From positions 1 to 7,472 of the forward strand of contig JAUIIF010000209.1 of NCBI GenBank assembly GCA_030431945.1: a DNA stretch of 7,472 nucleotides, in the 5' to 3' direction. The stretch comes from Bacteroidia bacterium (GTDB taxonomy: Bacteria; Bacteroidota; Bacteroidia; Chitinophagales; Saprospiraceae). The first letter of the stretch is position 1. Every line of letters starts with the position of its first letter. Made by a program: the position numbers and the translations under genes. This document shows, piece after piece, positions 1 to 6,612 of the stretch. The notes under the pieces were generated by a model that worked only from the letters and a program-made list of their open reading frames with translations, was not told the origin of the DNA and did no database searches.

Positions 1-1
1 T

Positions 2-1093
2 TCAGCGACGGAACTCGCCTTTTTTCGCCTGCGGGCAAAGGGGGACCACTACTTCCACGCCCGTGCTTACTTATCCGCCTGGGAGGCTTTTTATGCTGCA
101 GATCAGTTGCTGCCCGGCAGGCTGAAGGACCACGTGCCCTACAAACGGACCGGGATTTTGGTAGCGGGCACGAGGCTCGGCAGGCTACTGGCGGCAGCGC
201 CGGCACTTAAGCTAACGCCGGCACAGCTAGCAGAGCGGGCATCATTTTTCGAACCACCGCCGCCGGCGGTGCCGGCCCTGCCGCAGATTGAAGTAAACCA
301 CCCCACGGGCAACCTTCGTATCCAGGGTGACCACGGTGTCCTGATTGAAGACGCGAGTGAAAGCTACCTGGAAGCCGCTTTTACAGACTTGCCCGCGCAA
401 AGTGTTTACCGCCTCGAACTACGGTTTTGCCAGCTGCCCGGGGGGAAGTTGCCAAATGTTTTCTTTCGTTTTCCGCACCTGACGCACCTGACGATCGACA
501 CTTGCAACCTGGCCCGACTCACCAATAACCTGGCGGGATTTAAGCAATTGCGTCACCTCACCATTATCAATGCACCGAAGCTTACCGACTTGCCCCTGAA
601 GCTGGGTGGCTTAACCTCCCTGCGGGCACTGACAATTGAGCGTAGCGGAATAACGGATATTCCATTCTCCATTCTGGCGTGTCGGGAACTGCAAACCCTC
701 AGTATCAGCAACAGCCGCCTGACCTGCGTAAACGGTTTCCTGGGGGAGTTGCCGCAGCTGACGCACGCGGCTTTTCACCACAATCACCTGGAAGAAGTAG
801 CGGAAGACTTCGTAGAAGCTGCTCACTTGAAAACCCTGGATTTGAGCAGTAACCGCCTGCAGGGCCTGCCGGACCGCCTGCATGCCCTCCACCGCCTGGA
901 ATTGCTGAACATCAGCCAAAATCCACTGACCAGCATCCCCGCCGGCATTCTTTACATGAATGCCCTGCACTACCTGAAGATCGACAGCAAAACCATTAAC
1001 CAGTTGGCACACTACGCCAGTTTCAAAGCAGACTTGCGCAAAAAGATCAGCGCCGGAGAAGTCCGGTGGCAACAGTGGCAGGAACTTTGGTAG
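2..1093 (+). CDS. Leucine-rich repeat protein, 5' end missing
   Basis: The reading frame is open from the first full codon of the window to a TAG at 1091, giving 363 residues; the true start lies upstream. A TTG at 107 is only an internal codon, because clear protein-like sequence continues before it. Residues 1-45 contain a TPR-like helical stretch (GDHYFHARAYLSAWEAFYAA followed by LLPG). Residues about 135-340 hold eight to nine leucine-rich repeats of about 23 residues with the LxxLxIxxxxLxxLPxxLxxLxx pattern, for example LKTLDLSSNRLQGLPDRL. Repeats of this kind form a curved solenoid used for protein binding. No enzyme domain, signal peptide or membrane segment is visible in the part present. 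The gene converges with the RidA-like gene, with only 15 bases between the stops. Its partner and cellular location are unknown, and nothing links it to the oxidoreductase locus. Confidence 0.85.
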   Translation, partial: SATELAFFRLRAKGDHYFHARAYLSAWEAFYAADQLLPGRLKDHVPYKRTGILVAGTRLGRLLAAAPALKLTPAQLAERASFFEPPPPAVPALPQIEVNHPTGNLRIQGDHGVLIEDASESYLEAAFTDLPAQSVYRLELRFCQLPGGKLPNVFFRFPHLTHLTIDTCNLARLTNNLAGFKQLRHLTIINAPKLTDLPLKLGGLTSLRALTIERSGITDIPFSILACRELQTLSISNSRLTCVNGFLGELPQLTHAAFHHNHLEEVAEDFVEAAHLKTLDLSSNRLQGLPDRLHALHRLELLNISQNPLTSIPAGILYMNALHYLKIDSKTINQLAHYASFKADLRKKISAGEVRWQQWQELW

Positions 1094-1108
1094 CTGACCG
1101 CCCGGAGA

Positions 1109-1675
1109 CTACTCGACTTCGGCAATTACTTCAATCTCCACGGCAATGCCTCCGGGTAATGACCCCATGCCAACGGCGGCCCGGGCGTGTTTGCCTTTTT
1201 CACCGAAGACTTCCACCATGAGGTCGGAGAAGCCATTGATTACCTTGGAGTGGTCGGTAAAGTCCGGCGCAGCGTTGACCATGCCGTGGACTTTGACGAT
1301 TCGCCTGACCTTATTCAGGTCGCCAACCGCCAGTTTCAGGGCGGCGAGTTGTTGCAGGCCCACGAGGCGGGCGGCGGCGTAGCCCTCTTCGACCGTCAGG
1401 TCCTGGCCGAGTTTGCCGGTTACGCGCGTGCCATCGGCACGCGTGGGGCCTTTGCCCGCCAGGAAGACTAAGTCGCCCGTACGGACGGCGTGGACGTAAT
1501 TGGCCTGCGGAACCCCCAGGGTCGGCAGGGTGATGTTGAGGGTGTCGAGCCTGGCTTCTACGTCATCACCGGCACGGCTGGTCGTGGGGAGGGCTCCCGC
1601 ATCCGGTGCAGGAGCGTTGTCGGTACAGCCCAGAAATAATAGCAGCAGGAGAGGAAGCGTAAGTTTTTTTAGCAT
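1109..1675 (-). CDS. RidA/YjgF/UK114-family protein with lipoprotein signal
   Basis: The product has 188 residues. The N-terminus is a lipoprotein signal: KK, a leucine-rich core and the lipobox LFLGC (Cys17), so it is probably anchored to the envelope. Residues about 55-188 are a Rid-family domain. The C-terminal block RAAVGMGSLPGGIAVE aligns without a gap to the E. coli RidA block that carries Arg105 and Glu120; the equivalents here are Arg165 and Glu180, so both key positions are kept. Canonical RidA hydrolyses reactive enamine/imine intermediates in the cytosol, and many other Rid subfamilies have unknown substrates. Export of a Rid domain is unusual, and this divergent form may act on another compound. 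The gene follows the cupin-CMD gene on the same strand after 92 bases, so cotranscription is plausible. No convincing promoter or strong terminator was seen in that gap, which holds a run of seven C on the coding strand. Family assignment is firm; the reaction is not known. Confidence 0.88.
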   Translation of the reverse strand: MLKKLTLPLLLLLFLGCTDNAPAPDAGALPTTSRAGDDVEARLDTLNITLPTLGVPQANYVHAVRTGDLVFLAGKGPTRADGTRVTGKLGQDLTVEEGYAAARLVGLQQLAALKLAVGDLNKVRRIVKVHGMVNAAPDFTDHSKVINGFSDLMVEVFGEKGKHARAAVGMGSLPGGIAVEIEVIAEVE

Positions 1676-1767
1676 GGGGCTAAGATATACCTCTCCGGCT
1701 TAGGCAGGTGATTGCAGTTTCAGACGGGGGGGCAGCGCGCATCCTGACGAGGCACTAGCCTGCGCCC

Positions 1768-2829
1768 TTACTGCTTAGCCGTGGAAATAACCATGTTCAG
1801 ATCAGCCGGACTCACCCCCTGGTGGCGCGCAATGTTCGCATGGCCGTTCAGCATCGGCTCAACACCCTCGCCGAGGGTGGCGAGCACGGCCACGGTAACC
1901 ACCTCGCGGTCGGCATAGCTCAGCGTTGTACTGGCAAAAACATCCGCAAAGAGGTGTTCTTTCAGGAAAACGTCGATGCGGGGGGCGAATTTACCGTAGT
2001 CGGAGGGGGCAGACCAAGCCCGGCCGGTGAGTTGTTCGAGGGTAGTCAGGCCCTGAGCGTAGCGGTCTTCATTTTGCGCCTCAATCTTTTCCCCTGCACC
2101 CGCGTCCGCGCCCATCTCCTGCACCACTGCCATGAGTGATTTCAGCCCCTGGATGCTCCGCGGAAAGCCCGCGTAGGCGTAGAGGTGTACCATCGCTTCG
2201 CGTAGTTCCGCTACGCTCAGCCCGGTGCCGAGGGCAGCAGCGAAGGCCGTTTCGAGTTGACTTAGATCGCCCCGGGTCGCGAGGGAAGCTACGCGGGCAA
2301 AGTGGTAATAACGCAATGATTTTCCTTCGGCGGCCAGCCCGGCCTGGTACTGCTGGCTGGTTACCGGTTCGCCCCAAATGACGCGGCCGTCGGGGTGCTC
2401 TTTGGTGAGGGCCAGCTGCACGAACCAGCTGTCGTTGGCCGCGCCGTGCCAGTGCCTGACGTTGGGCGGGCACTGCACCTGGTCCCCTTTTCGCAGCACC
2501 TGCACCTGCTCGCCTTCCTGCTGGTAGTAGCCCGTACCATCCAGCACCAGCAAGGTCTGCCCGGCGGAATGGTGATGCCAGTTACTGCGGGATGTAGGCG
2601 GGAAAGTGACGTTGCCGATGGGGACCGGTTGCTCCTCATCATCGATGACAACCATACGCTCTACCCACACGGGACCGGTAAAATTGGGGCTCTCTATCCG
2701 CTGGCCCGGACCGAAAATGACGTTAAGGCTGTCCGGTATTTCTACGCCAGGCGTGATCGCTGCGTCCGGAGTTTGCGCGGACGCGGGTGCCATGGCCAGG
2801 AAAAGGAGCAGGGTGGAAAGTAAACGCAT
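1768..2829 (-). CDS. Secreted cupin / carboxymuconolactone decarboxylase (CMD) fusion protein
   Basis: The ATG at 2829 gives 353 residues. An in-frame TTG at 2883 would extend it, but that codon overlaps the likely -7 promoter element. Residues 1-18 are a Sec signal peptide ending in ASA, with cleavage expected before Gln19. Residues about 45-155 form a cupin: WHHH (84-87) and HWHG (126-129) supply probable metal ligands. Residues about 185-240 and 285-353 are two CMD-type helical units, the second with YADREVVTVAVLA and the conserved His330. The only cysteine is Cys120 in the cupin, so AhpD-like CxxC peroxidase chemistry is excluded. Similar cupin-CMD proteins are common in Bacteroidota; gamma-carboxymuconolactone decarboxylase acts in aromatic ring cleavage, but most relatives are uncharacterised. 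The gene starts a minus-strand unit continuing into the RidA-like gene and has a tandem operator pair upstream. Periplasmic location follows from the signal peptide; the substrate is unknown. Confidence 0.9.
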   Translation of the reverse strand: MRLLSTLLLFLAMAPASAQTPDAAITPGVEIPDSLNVIFGPGQRIESPNFTGPVWVERMVVIDDEEQPVPIGNVTFPPTSRSNWHHHSAGQTLLVLDGTGYYQQEGEQVQVLRKGDQVQCPPNVRHWHGAANDSWFVQLALTKEHPDGRVIWGEPVTSQQYQAGLAAEGKSLRYYHFARVASLATRGDLSQLETAFAAALGTGLSVAELREAMVHLYAYAGFPRSIQGLKSLMAVVQEMGADAGAGEKIEAQNEDRYAQGLTTLEQLTGRAWSAPSDYGKFAPRIDVFLKEHLFADVFASTTLSYADREVVTVAVLATLGEGVEPMLNGHANIARHQGVSPADLNMVISTAKQ

Positions 2830-2880
2830 GGTGGAGGTCTTTAGATTGAGCCAGTAAGTGACTTGGAGGTTAGGGGTGGA

Positions 2881-2888
2881 CAAAGATG
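2881..2888 (-). promoter_or_regulatory. Candidate -7 element for the cupin-CMD gene
   Basis: On the minus strand this reads CATCTTTG, one base off the Bacteroidota consensus TAnnTTTG. Initiation a few bases downstream would give a leader of roughly 45 bases before the ATG at 2829. No good TTTG-type -33 element is present. The place where it should be (about 2909-2913, reading TTAG) overlaps the proximal operator box, which suggests dependence on an activator. It is supported by matching spacing at two other promoters in the window. Confidence 0.5.
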
Positions 2889-2909
2889 GGTTCAGGTCGT
2901 GCCAAACCG

Positions 2910-2947
2910 CTAACCCGGACTACGGGTATACCTACCAGAATTACGGA
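2910..2947 (-). promoter_or_regulatory. Tandem operator pair facing the cupin-CMD gene
   Basis: Two 17-base boxes on the minus strand: distal TCCGTAATTCTGGTAGG (2931-2947) and proximal CCCGTAGTCCGGGTTAG (2910-2926). Their starts are 21 bases apart, leaving 4 bases between boxes, so both lie on the same face of the helix. The final T of the proximal box's GGGT core is 29 bases from the first T of TTTG in the -7 element. The same box occurs in two other pairs (2993-3030 and 6613-6650). The geometry is that of AraC-type half-sites; binding by the AraC-family protein at 5112-6005 is inferred. Confidence 0.65.
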
Positions 2948-2992
2948 ATCCGGTGCGACTTTCCGGCGGATGAGGCCGTCCGGGTGAAAATT

Positions 2993-3030
2993 CCAGTAAT
3001 CTGGGTACTTCTATCCGTAATCGTGGTAGT
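2993..3030 (+). promoter_or_regulatory. Tandem operator pair facing the esterase-regulator unit
   Basis: Two 17-base boxes on the plus strand: distal CCAGTAATCTGGGTACT (2993-3009) and proximal TCCGTAATCGTGGTAGT (3014-3030), with 21 bases between starts. The proximal box's last core T (3027) is 29 bases before the TTTG of the -7 element, the same distance as in the divergent pair at 2910-2947. The two pairs are in opposite orientations, which creates the inverted repeat visible between 2925-2947 and 3014-3035. Confidence 0.65.
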
Positions 3031-3051
3031 ACACCTTAGCCTGCGGGCTAC

Positions 3052-3059
3052 GATCTTTG
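3052..3059 (+). promoter_or_regulatory. Candidate -7 element for the esterase-regulator unit
   Basis: GATCTTTG is one base off TAnnTTTG and nearly identical to the CATCTTTG that faces the other way at 2881-2888. A 5-base inverted repeat (TAGCC/GGCTA, 3037-3050) lies just upstream, between the operator and this element. Transcription starting near 3066 would give a leader of about 395 bases before the esterase ATG, unless the small ORF beginning near 3086 is translated. Confidence 0.45.
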
Positions 3060-3085
3060 TCGTAACCGTCAATCAATAAATTATA

Positions 3086-3463
3086 TTGCTGAACCAGCTC
3101 CTTCACCCCCTAGTAATAAAATACCCCCCAGGTTTACTGCAGGGTGGTGCGCTACGTGCCCGGCGCGAACTGATGACTGAGGGTAAGCAACTAACGGACG
3201 TGTCCGGCGGCCTCTACTTTGGCGATAACCTCCCCGACGAAATATCCGGTAAGCCGGGAGAAGGGCAGTGCAGGGCTACGCTCGCGCTGGTCCCCTGCCG
3301 GCAGAATGCGGTGAACGACTGTAGTGGAGACGTCAGGCAGGCCTGCCTGCCAGAGATTGGGCATGCCGGAAAAATGCTTTTCCCTTTCTCCGGTCTGAAT
3401 ATTCTGTTAACCGCTGACCGGGCATCGGACGGGCTGGCGGAGAAAAACCTGTATGTCGCATGA
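3086..3463 (+). CDS. Doubtful small ORF upstream of and overlapping the esterase gene
   Basis: A frame of 125 codons is open from a TTG at 3086 to a TGA at 3461-3463; the first in-frame ATG is at 3173 and gives 96 residues. I do not recognise the product. It has no signal peptide, no clear membrane segment and no obvious repeat; residues about 30-125 include four cysteines. In its favour, it fills the space between the candidate promoter (3052-3059) and the esterase, the TTG would lie about 20 bases after the expected transcription start, and its stop overlaps the esterase start as ATGA (3460-3463), an arrangement typical of translational coupling. Against it, the start codon is weak, there is no ribosome binding site, and composition is not convincingly coding. 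It may instead be a long untranslated leader or a gene relic. Confidence 0.28.
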   Translation: MLNQLLHPLVIKYPPGLLQGGALRARRELMTEGKQLTDVSGGLYFGDNLPDEISGKPGEGQCRATLALVPCRQNAVNDCSGDVRQACLPEIGHAGKMLFPFSGLNILLTADRASDGLAEKNLYVA

Positions 3464-5094
3464 TCATGAATAGATTACTACTGGTTGTTTTCCTGGCGGC
3501 GATGCTGAGCGCGTGTTCGATCCCTCCCCGCCAGCAAGTTACGTCCAACGACACCGTGTCCGAAAGGGTACAAACGGTTGCCGGACCGCTTCGCGGCGCG
3601 CTTTCCGAAAGGGTCTTAACCTACAAGGGTATTCCCTACGCCGCCCCGCCGGTTGGTCCTTTGCGCTGGCGACCTCCTCAACCAGTTTCTGCCTGGTCAG
3701 AAGACTACCAGGCGCTTGCGTTCGCCGCTAACTGCGCTCAGGCTAACTGGCGAAACCCGGAGGCGTTGGCGGACGGTTCCTCGGAGGACTGCCTGTATCT
3801 CAATTTATGGGTTCCCGCGGCAACACAGTCGCAAGCCAAACTGCCGGTGATGGTCTGGATTCACGGAGGGGCTTTCGTTTTCGGGAGCGGATCCGGCCCG
3901 GCAACTTTTGGAGAGCAATTTGCACGCCAGGGGGTGATTCTGGTGACCTTTAACTACCGCCTGGGGCGCTTAGGGCATTTTGCCTTTCCTGCCCTTAGTG
4001 AAGAATCCAGTCAGGAAGCTACGGGCAGTTACGCCTACATGGACCAGATCGCAGCCCTGACCTGGGTGAAAGAGAATGTTGCCGCTTTTGGGGGTGACCC
4101 CGACAACGTCACCATTTTTGGAGAATCCGCCGGTGGAGTCTCGGTACATTCCCTGCTTTCCATTCCAGCAGCTAAGGGCTTGTTTCATAGAGCCATCAGC
4201 CAGTCGGGGGGTGGGCGAGATGGCGTCCTGACCGGCCGCCCACTGCGCGAAAACGACGCTGACCGTTATTATCCGGTGTCAGCGGAAACCATAGGGGTGA
4301 ATTTCGCCCGCAAGCATGGCATTGAGGGCACGGATGCAGGTGCATTGCAAAAACTACGGGAGCTGAGCGCAGTGGAGATAATCGACGGTGGACAGGAGAC
4401 CTATGGGGAGGAGCGTACGCCAATTTATTCCGGTCCGATTATGGATGGTAAGTTGGTGGTAGAAACTGCCGAAAGTGCCTATAAGGCCGGACGCCAGGCG
4501 CGGGTTCCCCTTATCATCGGCTCCAACAGCGCCGAAGTACCGGCGGGCTTTGTGAACGCTGCCTCCAAGGAAGAGCTCTGGAAGCTCTTTGGTGTGGAAG
4601 GGGCAGCGGCAAAGTCCGTCTACGACCCCCAGGGCGAAAAAGCCCTCGCGGAGATTCTTACGCAAGTAAATACGGACAAGGTATGGGCGGAGCCGGCCCG
4701 GTTCACCGCCACGGCCTGGTCGGAAAGTGACCAACCGGCCTATATTTACCGTTTTGGGTACGTACCGGAAGTACTCAGCGAGCGACTTGCCTACGGTGCG
4801 CCGCACGCCTCCGAGATTCCTTACGTCTTCGGCAATTTAGGTGCCCGCTGGGGAATAGATACCATTACGGTTCAGGACGCAAGGGTAGCAGAAACCATGA
4901 ATACCTACTGGGCCAATTTTGCGAAAACGGGAAACCCTAATGGCGCCGGCCTTCCTTTTTGGCCCGGTTACGAACCGAATCAAGGGAAAATTCTCGAAAT
5001 CAACCGCGCGGGTGTCGCGGTGGGTAAACTGGATACTACTGCGGTACGACTGAATCTGATCCAGCGAGCTGTTGAAGCACATGAATTACATTAA
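3460..5094 (+). CDS. Type-B carboxylesterase, lipoprotein
   Basis: The product has 544 residues from ATG 3460, or 542 from ATG 3466, which gives the more typical lipoprotein start MNRLLLV. The signal ends in lipobox LSAC (Cys19), so the enzyme is probably lipid-anchored in the envelope. It has the full type-B carboxylesterase (alpha/beta hydrolase) layout: KGIPYAAPPVGPLRW near the N-terminus, EDCLYLNLW with Cys92 and Cys111 placed for the usual disulfide, the oxyanion-hole loop HGGAF (135-139), the nucleophile elbow GESAGG with Ser223, the probable acid Glu359 in GSNSAE, and His449 in PHASEIPYVFG. The catalytic triad is therefore complete and the length is normal for the family. It hydrolyses carboxylic esters; the natural substrate cannot be told. 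The AraC-family regulator gene follows after 17 bases, most likely in one transcript. A tandem operator pair and promoter lie about 400 bases upstream. Confidence 0.93.
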   Translation: MIMNRLLLVVFLAAMLSACSIPPRQQVTSNDTVSERVQTVAGPLRGALSERVLTYKGIPYAAPPVGPLRWRPPQPVSAWSEDYQALAFAANCAQANWRNPEALADGSSEDCLYLNLWVPAATQSQAKLPVMVWIHGGAFVFGSGSGPATFGEQFARQGVILVTFNYRLGRLGHFAFPALSEESSQEATGSYAYMDQIAALTWVKENVAAFGGDPDNVTIFGESAGGVSVHSLLSIPAAKGLFHRAISQSGGGRDGVLTGRPLRENDADRYYPVSAETIGVNFARKHGIEGTDAGALQKLRELSAVEIIDGGQETYGEERTPIYSGPIMDGKLVVETAESAYKAGRQARVPLIIGSNSAEVPAGFVNAASKEELWKLFGVEGAAAKSVYDPQGEKALAEILTQVNTDKVWAEPARFTATAWSESDQPAYIYRFGYVPEVLSERLAYGAPHASEIPYVFGNLGARWGIDTITVQDARVAETMNTYWANFAKTGNPNGAGLPFWPGYEPNQGKILEINRAGVAVGKLDTTAVRLNLIQRAVEAHELH

Positions 5095-5111
5095 TCATCA
5101 CCTTCTCTGAT

Positions 5112-6005
5112 ATGGATCCAATTACCACTTTCGATACCATCAAGCAATACTGTACCTTCAACAATCAGGGCATCTTGCACCCGCAAATTGCTTTGGTTGA
5201 TCTGTCGCTGGCCGATCCACGAAAATTGCAACGGATGCAATTTAACTTTTACCTGGTTTTTCTCAAGGAGATCAGGTGCGGCGACCTGCGTTACGGCTGC
5301 AATACCTATGACTACGACGAGGGAACATTAGTATTCCTGGCGCCCGGTCAGGTAATCGGTCAGGCGGGGGACAAGGTGTACCAGCCCATCGGCCGGGCGC
5401 TGGCTTTTCATCCTGACTTCCTGCTCGGCACCGCCCTGGCCGGCAATATGGAAGAGTACTCTTTCTTCAGCTACGAAGCCAACGAGGCCCTTCACCTGGC
5501 GGAGCGGGAGCGAACGCTGATCGAAGACTGCTTCACGAAGGTCGGGCACGAACTTAATCAGGGGGTTGACAAACACACGAAGCGGCTGCTGATCAGCCAC
5601 CTGCAACTGTTCCTCAATTATTGTATCCGCTTTTACGACCGGCAGTTCATCACCCGCACCAACGCCAACCAGGGCGTGCTGACGAAATTCGAGGCACTGC
5701 TCGCTGAATACTTCCGTTCCGGAAAGGCAGAAGATGAAGGGTTGCCTACCGTTAGTTTTTTCGCCGATTGCCTGCACCTTTCACCGAATTACTTCGGTGA
5801 CCTGGTGAAGAAAGAAACCGGGAAATCGCCGCAAGATCACTTGCAACTGAAACTGATCAGCGTAGCGAAAGAACAATTGTACGACCCGACCAAAAGCATT
5901 TCTGAGGTAGCCTACGGTTTGGGCTTCAAGCACCCACAGCACTTTACGCGCCTGTTCAAGAAGGTGGCAGGGGTGACGCCAGGGGAGTATCGGAAGACGG
6001 GCTAA
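5112..6005 (+). CDS. AraC-family transcriptional regulator
   Basis: The product has 297 residues from ATG 5112, a usual length for an AraC-type regulator. Residues about 1-190 are the sensory part; the segment around residues 65-110 (DEGTLVFLAPGQVIG and following) resembles the cupin-like AraC N-terminal domain. The C-terminal 95 residues are the DNA-binding domain with two helix-turn-helix units: the first from about Val214 (SFFADCLHLSPNYFGDLVKK), the second from about Ile263 (SEVAYGLGFKHPQHFTRLFK), ending in the family signature GVTPGEYRK. There is no signal peptide, as expected for a cytosolic regulator. It lies 17 bases after the esterase gene. Three tandem pairs of 17-base boxes spaced by 21 bases precede promoters in this window, and they fit the binding mode of this family. 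It is the obvious candidate to bind them, probably as an activator and autoregulator; this is inference. The inducer is unknown. Confidence 0.93.
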   Translation: MDPITTFDTIKQYCTFNNQGILHPQIALVDLSLADPRKLQRMQFNFYLVFLKEIRCGDLRYGCNTYDYDEGTLVFLAPGQVIGQAGDKVYQPIGRALAFHPDFLLGTALAGNMEEYSFFSYEANEALHLAERERTLIEDCFTKVGHELNQGVDKHTKRLLISHLQLFLNYCIRFYDRQFITRTNANQGVLTKFEALLAEYFRSGKAEDEGLPTVSFFADCLHLSPNYFGDLVKKETGKSPQDHLQLKLISVAKEQLYDPTKSISEVAYGLGFKHPQHFTRLFKKVAGVTPGEYRKTG

Positions 6006-6011
6006 CCGTGC

Positions 6012-6053
6012 CTATTCCCTCGGTTATTTATACCTAAATCAAAGAGGGGATAG
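6012..6053 (+). terminator. Hairpin downstream of the regulator gene
   Basis: CTATTCCCTC (6012-6021) pairs with GAGGGGATAG (6044-6053) over 10 base pairs, with one G-U wobble in RNA, around a 22-base loop. It begins six bases after the regulator stop codon. There is no T tract directly after it (the next is CTTTT near 6075), so it is not a textbook terminator. It may slow or end transcription, protect the 3' end of the message, or serve as a protein site upstream of the DUF4440 gene. Confidence 0.4.
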
Positions 6054-6071
6054 CAGGCGCTCAATCATTCT

Positions 6072-6079
6072 TATCTTTT
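6072..6079 (+). promoter_or_regulatory. Weak promoter-like element before the DUF4440 gene
   Basis: TATCTTTT differs from the TAnnTTTG consensus in its last base and lies 14 bases before the ATG at 6094. No -33 partner and no copy of the 17-base operator box is present in the 88-base gap. The gene may instead be read through from the esterase-regulator unit. Confidence 0.2.
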
Positions 6080-6093
6080 AAAATTCCACTATT

Positions 6094-6591
6094 ATGTTAT
6101 CTCGTACTTTTTTCTACTCCTGCTGCCTGTGGCTTTTCATCGGCATTTCCTCCTGCCAAACGCCCGCAACCTCCGGTGCCGCGAACCAAAGTGCCCGGGA
6201 GATTGCCCAGACGGAGCAACAGATCCGCCAGCTCTCCGCTGAAAAGTGGAAGTGGATGGCTGCTAAAGAGGTCGACAAGCTCGCCGAACTGTTTGACGAC
6301 TCCGCCAAGTTCGTCCACATGAGCGGAAGCTGGAAAAAGGACAGGGAACTGGAAATCATCAAGACCGGCAGCATCTGGTACAAAAATGCCGAGGTGCATG
6401 ACGTGGCCGTGGAGGTCTCGGGCAACGTGGCCGTGCTCTGGAACCGGATTACGCTGGATGCGGAGGTACGCGGCAACACGGTCTCAAACGAATTCACGGT
6501 AACGGAGGTGTACCAACAACAGGGGCAGGACTGGAAAATGCTGGCCTTTACCTTCAGCAGTGTGCGGGATACGCATGAAATTGAAAAGTAA
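6094..6591 (+). CDS. NTF2-like / DUF4440-family lipoprotein
   Basis: The product has 165 residues. Residues 1-21 are a lipoprotein signal ending in ISSC (Cys21), so the mature protein is probably tethered in the envelope. Residues about 35-160 form a single NTF2-like (SnoaL/DUF4440) domain: an N-terminal helix, then KWKWMAAKEVDKLAELFDD and FVHMSGSW, a middle AEVHDVAVEVSGNVAVLWNRI strand pair, and a C-terminal TVTEVYQQQGQDWKMLAFTF sheet. Small cone-shaped proteins of this fold act either as enzymes (isomerases, cyclases, dehydratases) or as ligand-binding proteins; this subgroup has no known reaction. From general memory, related Bacteroidota proteins are often encoded near cupin and CMD-family genes, which fits this locus. 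The gene lies 88 bases after the regulator and 104 bases before the [2Fe-2S] subunit gene, and has no operator box of its own. Confidence 0.85.
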   Translation: MLSRTFFYSCCLWLFIGISSCQTPATSGAANQSAREIAQTEQQIRQLSAEKWKWMAAKEVDKLAELFDDSAKFVHMSGSWKKDRELEIIKTGSIWYKNAEVHDVAVEVSGNVAVLWNRITLDAEVRGNTVSNEFTVTEVYQQQGQDWKMLAFTFSSVRDTHEIEK

Positions 6592-6612
6592 ATCAGGAAA
6601 ATAGCCGCTCGA

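Noticed and set aside
107..109. TTG as the start of the LRR gene
   Set aside because: The frame continues open to the window edge with TPR-like protein sequence, so the gene simply begins outside the window.
611..1072. Open frame on the minus strand within the LRR gene
   Set aside because: It is antisense to a clear leucine-rich-repeat coding frame and has no recognisable domain.
1676..1767. Terminator between the cupin-CMD and RidA-like genes
   Set aside because: GGGC/GCCC pairing on the minus strand needs a bulge and a very large loop, and no T tract follows.
2910..3030. CRISPR-like array
   Set aside because: There are only four short degenerate boxes in two orientations, 4 bases apart within a pair; no true repeats with unique spacers of normal length.
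2925..3035. Large imperfect inverted repeat (2925-2947 against 3014-3035) as a mobile-element end or cruciform
   Set aside because: It arises from operator boxes in opposite orientation. No transposase, target duplication or second element end is present.
2900..3079. A repeat protein with seven-residue periodicity (YxxDYG-like) in translations of both strands, including a GTG-started frame at 2858-3079
   Set aside because: The periodicity is explained by operator boxes spaced exactly 21 bases apart. The frames are interrupted by stops or begin inside the promoter region.
3249..3259. A seventh operator box (GTAAGCCGGGA)
   Set aside because: It matches only part of the core, lacks the final T of GGGT, and has no partner 21 bases away.
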